From Conexivisphaerales archaeon (GTDB taxonomy: Archaea > Thermoproteota > Nitrososphaeria > Conexivisphaerales > DTJL01), in contig JAVYTR010000003.1 in the NCBI GenBank assembly GCA_038728585.1, positions 62,001-126,000 on the forward strand: DNA of 64,000 nucleotides, given 5' to 3'. Positions 49,953-59,339 of the stretch are shown piece by piece. A program made the translations under genes and the position numbers. The notes beneath the pieces were generated by a model. That model was not told the origin of the DNA, ran no database searches, and saw only the letters and a program-made list of their open reading frames with translations. Numbering within the stretch: position 1 is the first letter of the stretch; every line of letters begins with the position of its first letter.

Positions 49953-51047
49953 TTGGCAGAGATTCAACCAAGGTTGCAGAAGCCGATGGGGAAAGAGGCC
50001 AGCCTTTACAGAGTTACTCCCCAAGGAAGGATTCAGTGTACAGCCTGCGCTAGGTACTGTCAGCTGTCTGAAGGTCAGATAGGTTTCTGCGGGATAAGGG
50101 GTGTCGTCAACGGGAAGCTATGGTTGCTTGTTTATGGCAAGATTATAGCAGGCCACATAGACCCGATAGAAAAGAAGCCTGTAATGCACTACAAGCCTGG
50201 TTCAAAGATTTTCTCGATAGCAACAACAGGTTGCAGCTGGAGATGCCTGTATTGCCAGAACGCCGACATAAGCCAGAGAAGAAGAGTAGAAGGAGTTGAT
50301 GTAACTCCTGAAAAGGTTGTCGAAATGGCTGTTGAAAGAGGATGTGAGGGTATAGCCTATACCTATAATGAACCATCCATATTCATAGAGTATGCCAGAG
50401 ACGTTGGAAAACTGGCCCATAAGAAGGGTCTTTTCAACATATTCGTATCAAACGGTTATGATACACCTGATACGGTTTCAGCTATGAACGAGTTTCTCGA
50501 CTGCATCACCGTTGACTTTAAGGGAAATGGTGAAACCAATTTTGTCAGGAAATATATTTCTATTCCAAACGCTGAACCGATATTTCAAGCTCTGTTAGAA
50601 ATGAAGAACAAGACAAAGATACACATAGAGATAACGGACCTAGTGGTACCTAAGGTAGGGGATGACTTGAATGCAGCAAGAAAGCTTGCAAGATGGGTGT
50701 ATGACAACCTTGGTCCAGACACACCTATGCACTTTTTGAAATTCCACCCTGATTATAAGATGATGGACCTTCCTTCAACTCCACTTGAAACTCTCGAGAA
50801 GCATTATGAGATAGCAAAACAGGAGGGACTCAGGTATGTTTACATCGGAAATGTACCAGGTCACCCGGCTGAAAATACTTACTGCCCAGGTTGCGGCTCA
50901 ATACTGATAAGAAGGGTCGGCTACTACATTCTGGCGTACAACCTTGACGATAAGAATAGATGCAAATTCTGCGGATATCAGACACCCATAGTAGGACCTC
51001 TGAGCAAGTCTGTCTTTGAAGAAAGGTTCCAGCCGGTGATCAACTAA
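49953..51047 (+). CDS. amrS: AmmeMemoRadiSam-type radical SAM enzyme
   Basis: A 364-residue radical SAM protein. An N-terminal zinc-type cluster (CTACARYCQLSEGQIGFCGI) precedes the [4Fe-4S] motif TTGCSWRCLYCQN (C-x3-C-x2-C). GIAYTYNEPSIFIEYARDVG and VSNGYDTPDTVSAMNEFLDC follow, and two C-terminal CxxC pairs (YCPGCG, CKFCG) close it. This is the AmrS/PflA-like family often linked to Memo and AMMECR1, whose role is unclear; neither partner gene is here. The start is TTG 49953 or ATG 49986. The TATA-like CTATAAAG at about 49938-49946 favours 49986, while an earlier ATAACCTTAAAAC favours 49953. Confidence 0.88.
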   Translation: MAEIQPRLQKPMGKEASLYRVTPQGRIQCTACARYCQLSEGQIGFCGIRGVVNGKLWLLVYGKIIAGHIDPIEKKPVMHYKPGSKIFSIATTGCSWRCLYCQNADISQRRRVEGVDVTPEKVVEMAVERGCEGIAYTYNEPSIFIEYARDVGKLAHKKGLFNIFVSNGYDTPDTVSAMNEFLDCITVDFKGNGETNFVRKYISIPNAEPIFQALLEMKNKTKIHIEITDLVVPKVGDDLNAARKLARWVYDNLGPDTPMHFLKFHPDYKMMDLPSTPLETLEKHYEIAKQEGLRYVYIGNVPGHPAENTYCPGCGSILIRRVGYYILAYNLDDKNRCKFCGYQTPIVGPLSKSVFEERFQPVIN

Positions 51048-51049
51048 AG

Positions 51050-51340
51050 TCAGTATTTGAAGCATCTGAAGGCCGAATCAAGCAGATTTTTCAGGAAGTC
51101 CTTAACTTCATCGCTCGTTGAAAAGTGCTTGAATGTAAGCCTCTGGTCAGGTACCTTCAACTTCCCCTTTTGCCTGGTGCTGTAGACAGCGATTGCATAC
51201 CCTGCTCCACTTCGTGTCAAAAAGATGTAACTGTCCTGTCCTCTATACTGGGTCTCTATCCTCAGGCCTGCATCAGGGTCCAGAATATTTATCTCGTTGA
51301 ACAGTTCGTCTAATGAATTTATCTCCTCCTCGAAGACCAT
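51050..51340 (-). CDS. Uncharacterised protein, 96 aa
   Basis: A soluble, alternating alpha/beta protein (MVFEEEINSLDELFNEINIL, TQYRGQDSYIFLTRSGAGYA, FKHFSTSDEVKDFLKNLLDS). It has no membrane helix or motif I recognise. The C-terminus CFKY holds one Cys. It converges with the amrS gene with a 2-nt gap. Confidence 0.65.
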   Translation of the reverse strand: MVFEEEINSLDELFNEINILDPDAGLRIETQYRGQDSYIFLTRSGAGYAIAVYSTRQKGKLKVPDQRLTFKHFSTSDEVKDFLKNLLDSAFRCFKY

Positions 51341-51559
51341 GCGTTCATGCCAGAGATATTACAGCTATAAATCGTTCGTAGCACCGGGGGTATAACTGAC
51401 TGGCTGAGTTTTGAGCAATTACAAATGTATTGAGTTTCCCTTAAATAATGCAGTTTGAAGAGGCACCGTCATCTCCAAGGAGTGACGTAGTTCGACTTGA
51501 ATATTGCCTTCATGATTGCGCATGCTGAGTTTGTTGGATACATGGAGTGACAGCTTGTT

Positions 51560-52762
51560 ATGGGTAAGGGGCTTGAAATCTTCAACACGTTGACGATGAA
51601 GAAAGATGAGTTCTCACCTATCGCATCAGGCTCTGTAAGGATGTTCGTCTGCGGACCGACCGTGAACGACCTGATGCACATGGGAAATGCAAGGACTTAC
51701 GTGTTCTACGATACTGTAGCGAGATATCTGGATAGCCTTGGATACAGAACTAACTTCATAATGAACGTGACAGATATAGATGAAAGTATAATCTTTGCAG
51801 CCAGAAAGGCCAGGATGAGCGTGGAAACTTTCATACGTAAGTATATTTCTGAATATCTTAAAGACTTAAAGAGCCTGAAGATAAACACCATCAAGAATTT
51901 TGAGAGGGTCTCAAAGTACGTCGAAGAAATGAAAACACAGATACAGACCCTGCTGGAGAGGGGCTACGCATACAGAACCAATTCTGAAGTTTATTTTGAA
52001 GTCTCAAAGTTTCCTAGGTTTGGAGCTTTATCTCACAGCTCCCTCGACGAACTATCTCTCAGACCGACAGAACTTGCAGAAGGAAAGAAAAATCCAGTAG
52101 ATTTCGCACTTTGGAGACAACCTCCTGTCGAAGAGATCGCCTTTGAAAGCCCTTGGGGGAGGGGTTGGCCTGGCTGGCACATTCAGGACACAGCCTACAC
52201 TATTAGCAACCTGGGGGAGCAGTATGATATCCATGGTGGAGCAAGGGAGCTGATCTACCCGCATCATGAAGCAGAAATTGCACAGGCGGAGGCCTTGACC
52301 GGAAAGACTCCGTTCGTCAAATACTGGATACACTGTGGTCTTCTTACAACCGAAGGAAAGAAGATGTCAAAGTCAGAGGGAAACGTGGTCTACGCAAGGG
52401 ATATAGTTAGAAAGTACGGAAGCGATGCCACAAGGCTCTTCCTTCTCTACCAACATCATAGAGAGAGCTTTGAATTCGATGAGAGAGTACTGATGAACGT
52501 AATGGAAGAATACGTTTCTGCCAGAAAATCCCTTTCTCCCCTCGAAAAGGAGAGAAATGAACCGATCAGTAGGGCCAAGGTGAACAGCATTCTGGAAGAT
52601 TTCTTTCTGGCGATGAACGATGACTTCAACACGCCTGAAGCCCTTGACAGTCTACAAAATGTCATAATGGATGCTATGAGGGCCCATGGCTCTTCACTGG
52701 CTGACTATTATCATGCGCTGAAGTTAGCATCCCAGATACTTGGAGTGAAGTATGTTGAATAA
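51560..52762 (+). CDS. cysS: Cysteinyl-tRNA synthetase
   Basis: A 400-residue class I aminoacyl-tRNA synthetase. The HIGH motif is HMGNA, in MFVCGPTVNDLMHMGNARTY; the CysRS zinc region follows the pattern WGRGWPGWHIQDTA and DIHGGARELIYPHHEAEIAQ; the KMSKS loop is GKKMSKSEGNVV. It charges tRNA-Cys. At 400 residues it is shorter than bacterial CysRS (about 460), because the C-terminal anticodon domain is compact, as in several archaea. The 3' end overlaps the next gene by 11 nt. Confidence 0.96.
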   Translation: MGKGLEIFNTLTMKKDEFSPIASGSVRMFVCGPTVNDLMHMGNARTYVFYDTVARYLDSLGYRTNFIMNVTDIDESIIFAARKARMSVETFIRKYISEYLKDLKSLKINTIKNFERVSKYVEEMKTQIQTLLERGYAYRTNSEVYFEVSKFPRFGALSHSSLDELSLRPTELAEGKKNPVDFALWRQPPVEEIAFESPWGRGWPGWHIQDTAYTISNLGEQYDIHGGARELIYPHHEAEIAQAEALTGKTPFVKYWIHCGLLTTEGKKMSKSEGNVVYARDIVRKYGSDATRLFLLYQHHRESFEFDERVLMNVMEEYVSARKSLSPLEKERNEPISRAKVNSILEDFFLAMNDDFNTPEALDSLQNVIMDAMRAHGSSLADYYHALKLASQILGVKYVE

Positions 52763-54068
52763 CAGTGAAGTATTGAAAGAGTTCGAACTGAACGAATTCA
52801 ACTTCTGGTCTGACTGGGCAGAAACAAGATGGGTCGAAGAAGGTAGGGTCTATGCCATAAGGTCAAAGGACTTTAGGGAACCTCTTTTCAACCATGTAGG
52901 GATAGTTTCAGCACCGTCAGACCTGAGCAAAATAGTTGCTAAAAACGAAGAATACTTCAAGGAAATCAAGTCAAACCCTTCTGTGTTTGTTCCAGCGCTT
53001 GAAGATTATCAATTGCTAGCCAAAAGTCTAGTTAAAGAAGGATACAAACCATCTGACTCTCTGCTGGTGCTCGAGATGAAGGAAAGGATGATGAAACCGC
53101 GAGAAGACGTTGAAGTCAGCCTGCTCACGAGAAGAGGTGTGATGGAATGGGTGAGGGTCTATTTGCAGAGCTTCTATAACGGGGGATTTTACAGAGAGAA
53201 GGTGTACGAGGCTGTCAAAAGGTCAGCCGGCAGAGATGATGTCAAGCTTTTGCTTGCGAGGGTAAAGGGATTACCTGTCGGTTGCACAGCTCTGCATTTT
53301 GACGAGAGAGTTGTTGGAGCATATTGTGTAGGTGTCATACCCGAATACCGGAATAGGGGTGTCGCAAGTTCTATGCTGTGGTTTGCAAGCCTGCAGGAAA
53401 CCCTGCAGGGAAGAAGGCTGATACTCCAGACTTTTGAATCTGACAATCTTGAAAGCTGGTATTCCAGGTTGGGGTTCCTGAGGGTTTATCAAAAGCAGGT
53501 GCTGATGAAACAGCTCTTTGAATACCATGAGGAAGTGTATGGTGAAAACGCTATACCCCAAACAGCTGTACAGAAGGCACTTAACCTTGGTGTGTCGATA
53601 AAAAGGAGCCTTGACGTTGATAAGTACATCTTCGCTGACGTATTCAAAGGGTTCGAAAATGTACCGGCGCTGCTATCAGTCTTTGGCAAGGAGCTGCCCG
53701 AGGTGCTGAGGAGCACATACGTCGTGGTCGACCCGAGAGAAGGTTATCTGCATGTAGACAACGAAAACGGTTGGATTTACATCAGTCAGCCTTACCTGAG
53801 GGAAGCCGATGAGAGATACCTTTATCTTGACCTTGTACACGAACTTGTCCACGTAAAACAGTTTCACGAAGGTCGAGAACTGTACGACTGGGACTACTCC
53901 TACTTCGAGAGGCCAACCGAAGTTGAAGCGTATGAAGTAACAATCAGGGAAGCGAGAAGGATAGGTATGAGAGATGAAGAAATAGCAGATTACCTCAGAG
54001 TGGAATGGGTCGGCGAGGATGAGTTCAAGAGCTTCCTCAGAAAGATGAAGGTAAAGACAAAAATTTGA
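52752..54068 (+). CDS. GNAT acetyltransferase fused to an HExxH metallopeptidase-like domain
   Basis: A 438-residue two-part protein. Residues 110-255 are GNAT-like: LLLARVKGLPVGCTALHFDE and VVGAYCVGVIPEYRNRGVAS (acetyl-CoA motif R-N-R-G-V-A), then ILQTFESDNLESWYSRLGFL. Residues 1-105 may be a further, degenerate GNAT half. Residues 290-430 have a zinc-protease-like site, YLDLVHELVHVKQFHEG (HExxH at 363-367), and a downstream acidic candidate third ligand in RPTEVEAYEVTIREARRIGM. No standard acetyltransferase-peptidase fusion of this order is known to me. Its start lies inside cysS (11-nt overlap), so the two are translationally coupled. Confidence 0.78.
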   Translation: MLNNSEVLKEFELNEFNFWSDWAETRWVEEGRVYAIRSKDFREPLFNHVGIVSAPSDLSKIVAKNEEYFKEIKSNPSVFVPALEDYQLLAKSLVKEGYKPSDSLLVLEMKERMMKPREDVEVSLLTRRGVMEWVRVYLQSFYNGGFYREKVYEAVKRSAGRDDVKLLLARVKGLPVGCTALHFDERVVGAYCVGVIPEYRNRGVASSMLWFASLQETLQGRRLILQTFESDNLESWYSRLGFLRVYQKQVLMKQLFEYHEEVYGENAIPQTAVQKALNLGVSIKRSLDVDKYIFADVFKGFENVPALLSVFGKELPEVLRSTYVVVDPREGYLHVDNENGWIYISQPYLREADERYLYLDLVHELVHVKQFHEGRELYDWDYSYFERPTEVEAYEVTIREARRIGMRDEEIADYLRVEWVGEDEFKSFLRKMKVKTKI

Positions 54069-54105
54069 TAATAGTTTATTTTTTCCCTCTTAAACGGTTC
54101 AGTCC

Positions 54106-54447
54106 ATGCCGAAGCTGAAAGCTATTCACGTAGTCTATGCAGAATGGTGTCCTCACTGCGTACCTACGACGGTCGAGCCAATGAAGAAACTCGCGGAAAA
54201 GGTTAAGGTTCCAATAAATCTCTACAACATAGACACAGAAGACGTAAAGAAGGCTGACGAAATGGTCAAGAGATTCGGCGACTGGTCGGAGGACTACATA
54301 ATTCCCCAGGTGTTCTTCGAACTGGATGATGGTACGGTCAAGCATGTTTTGACCGGCTATTCAGAGGGTGTGCAGTACACAAAGAGGGCGGTCGAAAACC
54401 TTCTCAACTCGTCTCTCCTGAAGCAGATCTCTCCAAATCTGTCGTAA
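54106..54447 (+). CDS. Thioredoxin-fold protein with a WCPHC site
   Basis: A 113-residue single-domain protein. IHVVYAEWCPHCVPTTVEPM is the redox strand and helix (CPHC, the DsbA-type dipeptide); YIIPQVFFELDDGTVKHVLT contains the cis-Pro. There is no signal peptide, so it works in the cytosol, perhaps with the PDO encoded at 17833. A T-rich TTTATTTTTT lies about 25 nt before the ATG. Confidence 0.87.
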   Translation: MPKLKAIHVVYAEWCPHCVPTTVEPMKKLAEKVKVPINLYNIDTEDVKKADEMVKRFGDWSEDYIIPQVFFELDDGTVKHVLTGYSEGVQYTKRAVENLLNSSLLKQISPNLS

Positions 54448-54480
54448 GCTTAAGGCGAGAGAAAGTTAATCTAACGTCTT

Positions 54481-56094
54481 ATGCATACATCGCATACATT
54501 GCAAGCTAGGGACAGCAGCAAAGAAGCTTTTTCTGCTCTTCTTGACATTGGAAGCTGTAACGGGCAGCCGTTCAGAATAGATGCCAATTTAATCGTTACA
54601 GGCAGAACTTGCGTGATAGGTTCGAGCGGTAGCGGCAAAAGCTATGCTGTTGCTGTCATATGTGAAGAACTTTGCAAACACAACGTTCCTTTCGCCGTGG
54701 TCGATACGGAGGGCGAGTACGCTGGACTGAAGGAAAAGTACGAAGTTATACTCATTTCGGACGATGAAAACTCTGACTTGACGTGGGAAGGGATAGACCT
54801 TGCCGAGGTCGCGGACCAGGCACCTGAAATTGCTCCGCTGATACTTGACCTCTCTGAAGTTGACAATCCCAAAGATAAAGTTGGCAAATTCCTTCAGGAG
54901 CTGTACAGAAGCCTCTCGGCAAAGAGGCTTCCTTACCTCGTTATAATTGAGGAGGCTGACAGGTTCGTTCCTCAGGCAGGTGAAAGAGTTGGCATAATAG
55001 GAGAAATTGCGAGAAGGGGGAGAAAGAGAGGGATCGGTCTCATGGTGTGCACCCAGAGACCTTCCCTGGTGGACAAGAACATACTAAGCCAATGCGGAAA
55101 CCAGCTGATAGGGAAACTTGTAATTCAGAATGACCTGCAGTCTGTAGCCCAATTCTTTGGAAGCAGAGGCATACCCAGGCAGCTGACCACCCTTGCTCCT
55201 GGAAATTTCTATGCGATCGGCGGGTTTTCAACATCTCCTTCGTTAGTCACTATAAGAAAGAGAGAAACCAGGCATATCGGGGCAACACCATTGCTGAAGG
55301 AAAGAGTAGTCAAACCGTTCATGGGAAGTCTGCAATCAAACAGGGATGTTCAAAGCAAAATTAGCAAAGAGGCTCAAGCTGCAAAGGCCATGGGATTGAA
55401 ACCCACAATAGATGAAAAACAGGTTCCTTACTTGGTGAAGAAGCGGAGACAACATGTTATCTTCGGCGAGGAGGAGAAGATAACATCCATATCGCTGATA
55501 TGGAGAAGGCTCTGCCAAGCGACTGTTCTGCAGAGAAAAGGCATGCTGAGAAAGAAGTTCATAACTAGATACCTCATATTTGACGAAGCTGCTCGATGCT
55601 TGGTTGCGGGCATTGAACCTTTGAGATATGAAGATAGTTCTAGGAAGGTATGGGGCATGCCTCAGAAATTGCTGACAGTGCTGAATGCGCTTGATTCGGA
55701 TAAAAGAGAAACTTTGCTGGAGATAGATTCGAGGGTCGGATACGGTAGGAGCTCCACCAGGTCTGCTCTCAAAAGGCTGGAAGAAGCGTCTTTGGTCAGT
55801 TCTTTTGACGCCGGCAGAGTTAAGCTCTACAGGAGACTAGTTGAAATGCCTCAGTTAAAGCTAACAGAAAGACCTGTCAGGGTCGAAGAAGTAAAAATCC
55901 AACCAGCTGAAGAACAAATAGGTTCCGATAAGAGGGAGATAAGAGAGATCGTCAAGGCGCTATCGCCTGAATCGGATGTTGAAAAAGTTGATACCATGTA
56001 TTATCCTCTTTACAGAGTGGAACTTATGCTGAGAGGGTCAAGACGAGTTGTCTATGTGGACGGAAGAAAGGGAGACCAAGTTGTCATTCCCTAG
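54481..56094 (+). CDS. HerA-like (DUF87) ATPase with C-terminal winged helix
   Basis: A 537-residue protein. The ATPase core has Walker A VIGSSGSGKSYAVAVICEEL, then VPFAVVDTEGEYAGLKEKYE (HerA GEY/DxxGEY strand), Walker B LPYLVIIEEADRFVPQAG and sensor MVCTQRPSLVDKNILSQCGN. After residue 290 there is a winged helix (TVLNALDSDKRETLLEIDSR, SSTRSALKRLEEASLVSSFD) and a further C-terminal region. HerA acts with NurA in end resection; no nurA is adjacent. It is the intact counterpart of the pseudo-HerA at 14978, which makes the loss of motifs in the latter clear. Confidence 0.88.
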   Translation: MHTSHTLQARDSSKEAFSALLDIGSCNGQPFRIDANLIVTGRTCVIGSSGSGKSYAVAVICEELCKHNVPFAVVDTEGEYAGLKEKYEVILISDDENSDLTWEGIDLAEVADQAPEIAPLILDLSEVDNPKDKVGKFLQELYRSLSAKRLPYLVIIEEADRFVPQAGERVGIIGEIARRGRKRGIGLMVCTQRPSLVDKNILSQCGNQLIGKLVIQNDLQSVAQFFGSRGIPRQLTTLAPGNFYAIGGFSTSPSLVTIRKRETRHIGATPLLKERVVKPFMGSLQSNRDVQSKISKEAQAAKAMGLKPTIDEKQVPYLVKKRRQHVIFGEEEKITSISLIWRRLCQATVLQRKGMLRKKFITRYLIFDEAARCLVAGIEPLRYEDSSRKVWGMPQKLLTVLNALDSDKRETLLEIDSRVGYGRSSTRSALKRLEEASLVSSFDAGRVKLYRRLVEMPQLKLTERPVRVEEVKIQPAEEQIGSDKREIREIVKALSPESDVEKVDTMYYPLYRVELMLRGSRRVVYVDGRKGDQVVIP

Positions 56095-56109
56095 CTGTGA
56101 AAGCATTCA

Positions 56110-56568
56110 CTACGATGCCTGACATTTTTCGCAAAGTGCTCTGCTGGAGTTAAGAGGCTGAACGAAGAGCGTATTACATCTGGAGCATAGGAAAAGCGCC
56201 GGCCTAGCAGGGTTATCTTCAGTCTTCCTGTAGCTCTGCGTCCAGTAAACCTCCTTTACCACCGGGTCATCCTCAGTTTCGATGTTCATGTCCCATGGAT
56301 GCCTCGTCGCTATTCTGATATCTGAGTCCTTCGTTTCTCCAAGCTTTTCTCCATACTTGTTCAGAAGCTTTTTCAGTAAGCTCGGATCAGCTCTATCTCC
56401 TTTGAAGTAGACCACTACTCTGGAGACGTATCCTGACGGACAGACAAAGCAGGCAGTGGTCTCAGGGAATCCTTCAAGAAGTTTCAGCTCAGCTTGGTTT
56501 GCACAGTGTCTGTAGCAGTTTACCGGCAGGTTGAATTCAGATAAGACAAATTCCCTTGGCACAGGCAT
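56110..56568 (-). CDS. Uncharacterised protein with a C-terminal zinc ribbon
   Basis: A 152-residue protein. The C-terminus ALFLCSRCNTLFVQPLNSSR followed by ALCEKCQAS is a two-CxxC zinc ribbon. The N-terminal part has four Cys/His (NCYRHCANQ, TTACFVCPSGYV), possibly a second metal site. I do not recognise the family. Its 3' end is 15 nt from the HerA-like gene's stop (convergent), so no functional link is implied. Confidence 0.65.
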   Translation of the reverse strand: MPVPREFVLSEFNLPVNCYRHCANQAELKLLEGFPETTACFVCPSGYVSRVVVYFKGDRADPSLLKKLLNKYGEKLGETKDSDIRIATRHPWDMNIETEDDPVVKEVYWTQSYRKTEDNPARPALFLCSRCNTLFVQPLNSSRALCEKCQAS

Positions 56569-56644
56569 AAGGTCTAGCTGGTGACAATAGCTTATATCTA
56601 TTATTGATGTTCTAGCACTTTAGGTTGAGGAGAAATTCTTTAAG

Positions 56645-58660
56645 ATGGCCTGGACAAACATGATATGCGTGGAGGAAATACTCTGGAGGCCTGATGAAGA
56701 AGTTATCAGGAGCTCCAACATAACAGCCTTCACTGAATGGCTGAAGACCACGAGGCGGCTTGACTTTGACAATTATGAGAAGCTTTGGAGGTGGTCTGTT
56801 CAAAACGTGGAAGATTTCTGGCTCTCAATATGGCAGTATTTTGGCGTAAGACACCAGGGAAAGTTGACGAAGGTTCTCTCCTCCCATACAATGCCAGGAG
56901 TGAAGTGGTTTGAAGGTATAGAGCTGAACTATGCGGAAGTGGCGCTTGGAGCTATTGGATCGGGGGAGGTCCTACTTTTTGAAAGAGAGGATGGCCTGAA
57001 GAGAGTACTGGCTGCTGAAGAACTGAAGAGCCAAGTAAGGGCCTTGGCAGGTTATTTACAGAAGATAGGTGTGAAGAAAGGGGACAGGGTCGCTTCCGTT
57101 CTTCCCAATTGCGTTGAGGCTGTGATAGGTCTGCTGGCATCCGCAAGCATAGGGGCTGTATGGTCAAGCTGTTCTTCCGACTTTGGTATCTCAGGCATCT
57201 TTGACAGGTTCAGCCAGATACAGCCTAAGGTATTGATAACTGTCGATGGTTATCTGTATGGAGGCAGGAAGATAGACAGGATAGAGATAGCGCAAAGAGT
57301 GCACCAAGCCATAGAATCGATAAAAACTGTAATTGTGATACCCTACACAGAAGTGGGCGAAATTCCTGCGAGAGAAGGATGGGTAGCATGGGATGAAGCA
57401 CTTGAGATCGGTAAAAGCTACTCTGCAGTGATGGAGAGAGTCCCCTTTAATCACCCCCTGTGGATTCTCTACTCATCCGGTACCACAGGCCTCCCCAAGC
57501 CTCTTGTCCATTCTCATGGAGGAATAGTTCTAGAGCATCTGAAGACCCTGACAATACATAACGACATTAAGAAGTCGGACAGGTTCTTCTGGTTCACGTC
57601 AACTGGATGGATGATGTGGAACTACTTGATGGGGGGTTTACTGCTGGGAAGCAGGATAGTTCTCTACGACGGCTCCCCTTCTTTCCCTGACCTGGACAGG
57701 CTTTGGCAGCTTGCAGAGAAGCAGGAAATAACATACTTTGGTACTAGTGCGCCATACATCTCTTCGCTGGCAAAGGCAAATCTGCAGCCTGCTTCAACTC
57801 ACAACCTGAATAGGCTAAGGGGCATAGGGTCAACCGGTTCTCCACTTTCTGCAGACATGTTCAAGTGGGTGTACAGGAATGTGAAGAAGGATGTCTGGCT
57901 GGGTTCTATAAGTGGAGGAACAGACGTATGCACAGCCTTCGTAGGAAGCCTGCCGACACTGCCTGTAATCGCAGGAAGAATCCAGTGCAGGTACCTTGGA
58001 GCAGATGTGGACTGCTTTGATGAGAACGGTAAAAGTGTCATAAACCAGGTTGGAGAGCTGGTTATCAAACAACCTATGCCCTCAATGCCGATATACCTCT
58101 GGAACGACCCTGACTACAGGAGATATGAAGAGAGCTACTTCAGCTTCTACCCAGGAGTCTGGAGACATGGAGACTGGATAGAGATCAAGGATGACGGTAC
58201 CTGCGTGATCTATGGAAGGTCTGACGCAACGATAAAGAGAAAGGGTGTCAGAATAGGTACTGCAGAGGTCTACAGGGTTGTGGAATCCATACCAGAGATA
58301 CAGGAGTCGCTTGCGGTAGATGTGGAGAAGGGTTCAGGAGAATCATTCATGGTCCTGTTTCTTGTGACAAGAGAAGGGGTAGAACTTGATAAGAGCCTAG
58401 AGGCAAAGATAAGAAAGTTGATTTCTTCTGAGCTTTCACCGAGGTACGTTCCTGACCTGATTGTCAAGGCACCTGCGATACCGAAGACGCTGAACGGTAA
58501 GAAGATGGAGGTACCTGTCAAGAAGCTGCTGCTTGGGGCTGATGTAAAAAGTGTGGCTAATCCTGGGTCTATGAGCAATCCGTCTTCTCTTGAATTCTAT
58601 TCAGAATTCAGCAAGATGATGACTGATGCATTAAGCAAGGCTGGCGTTAACAGAACGTGA
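56645..58660 (+). CDS. Acetoacetyl-CoA synthetase (AMP-forming)
   Basis: A 671-residue acyl-CoA synthetase. The start ILWRPDEEVIRSSNITAFTE and WSVQNVEDFWLSIWQYFGV are typical of acetoacetate-CoA ligases. Adenylation motif LYSSGTTGLPKPLVHSHGG, then STGWMMWNYLMGGLLLGS, and hinge/ligase motif VIYGRSDATIKRKGVRIGTAE; the C-terminal catalytic Lys lies in PKTLNGKKMEVPVKKLL. It activates acetoacetate to its CoA thioester, feeding beta-ketoacyl turnover together with enoyl-CoA hydratase. Its last 30 nt overlap the convergent NifX-like gene. Confidence 0.92.
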   Translation: MAWTNMICVEEILWRPDEEVIRSSNITAFTEWLKTTRRLDFDNYEKLWRWSVQNVEDFWLSIWQYFGVRHQGKLTKVLSSHTMPGVKWFEGIELNYAEVALGAIGSGEVLLFEREDGLKRVLAAEELKSQVRALAGYLQKIGVKKGDRVASVLPNCVEAVIGLLASASIGAVWSSCSSDFGISGIFDRFSQIQPKVLITVDGYLYGGRKIDRIEIAQRVHQAIESIKTVIVIPYTEVGEIPAREGWVAWDEALEIGKSYSAVMERVPFNHPLWILYSSGTTGLPKPLVHSHGGIVLEHLKTLTIHNDIKKSDRFFWFTSTGWMMWNYLMGGLLLGSRIVLYDGSPSFPDLDRLWQLAEKQEITYFGTSAPYISSLAKANLQPASTHNLNRLRGIGSTGSPLSADMFKWVYRNVKKDVWLGSISGGTDVCTAFVGSLPTLPVIAGRIQCRYLGADVDCFDENGKSVINQVGELVIKQPMPSMPIYLWNDPDYRRYEESYFSFYPGVWRHGDWIEIKDDGTCVIYGRSDATIKRKGVRIGTAEVYRVVESIPEIQESLAVDVEKGSGESFMVLFLVTREGVELDKSLEAKIRKLISSELSPRYVPDLIVKAPAIPKTLNGKKMEVPVKKLLLGADVKSVANPGSMSNPSSLEFYSEFSKMMTDALSKAGVNRT

Positions 58661-59038
58661 GCCTTTGTGGGCATGGTGATGGTGGTTATGATGGTCTTCT
58701 TCTGCGTACATCGCAGGCTCGAGCTCCGATTTGAGCTCGATGTCACTTAGCCTGTCGACGAGTTCTTGAAGATTGTTCGCGTCTGTAAGAGCATATTTCA
58801 CCTTGCCGAACGACATTTCGTAGGAACACGGGCAAAGAAAACCTTCTTTGGCGACGACAGCATCCACCCCTTCGTTCAGAATCACCTGCATCGCCCTCTC
58901 CTTTCCGCCATGTCTGAATCCGAAACCTGGGTTGCTGAACGTGCTCTTCCCGCCTTCCCCTTCGATGAGAACTATGATTTCGCCCTGGTCCAGAGGCCTT
59001 AATTGATTATTGTTATCAATAACAGCAGCTATCTTCAT
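58631..59038 (-). CDS. NifX/NafY-family protein with His-rich tail
   Basis: A 135-residue protein with a dinitrogenase iron-molybdenum cofactor-binding fold (MKIAAVIDNNNQLRPLDQGE, LNEGVDAVVAKEGFLCPCSY). Two Cys (CPC) and a C-terminal tail EDHHNHHHHAHKGS could bind Fe-S, Mo or other metals. Nothing else of nitrogenase is present, and stand-alone members are frequent in archaea without nitrogen fixation. The His tail is encoded partly in the overlap with the acetoacetyl-CoA synthetase gene. Confidence 0.82.
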   Translation of the reverse strand: MKIAAVIDNNNQLRPLDQGEIIVLIEGEGGKSTFSNPGFGFRHGGKERAMQVILNEGVDAVVAKEGFLCPCSYEMSFGKVKYALTDANNLQELVDRLSDIELKSELEPAMYAEEDHHNHHHHAHKGSRSVNASLA

Positions 59039-59339
59039 TAGAAACAGTATAAAGGCTGCAGTTTATAAGCTTAATAGTAATAATTGCTGTAGCTGAGATT
59101 TATCGATATTGCATGTGAATGGACAGATATGCAGGGCGAGAGCCTCACTTCGCACAGAACTCTTTCTAAGCACACACGTTATGAGTTATGCTGTAGAAAA
59201 CGGAATGACTTCATAAAAGAATCTATGGTACGCTGAAAATCTGCATTGTTGCAGATTTAGCACCTAGACTTGGATCGAGGCAAAGATCTAGCAAATTTGT
59301 ACCCGGCAGGATAGGTAGGACGTTTTGAACTTCTGGCTC
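59039..59339. other. Intergenic interval without a visible gene
   Basis: No supported gene, RNA or repeat. It contains the promoter of the NifX-like gene on the minus strand (AT-rich CTTAATAG near 59070). Confidence 0.5.
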
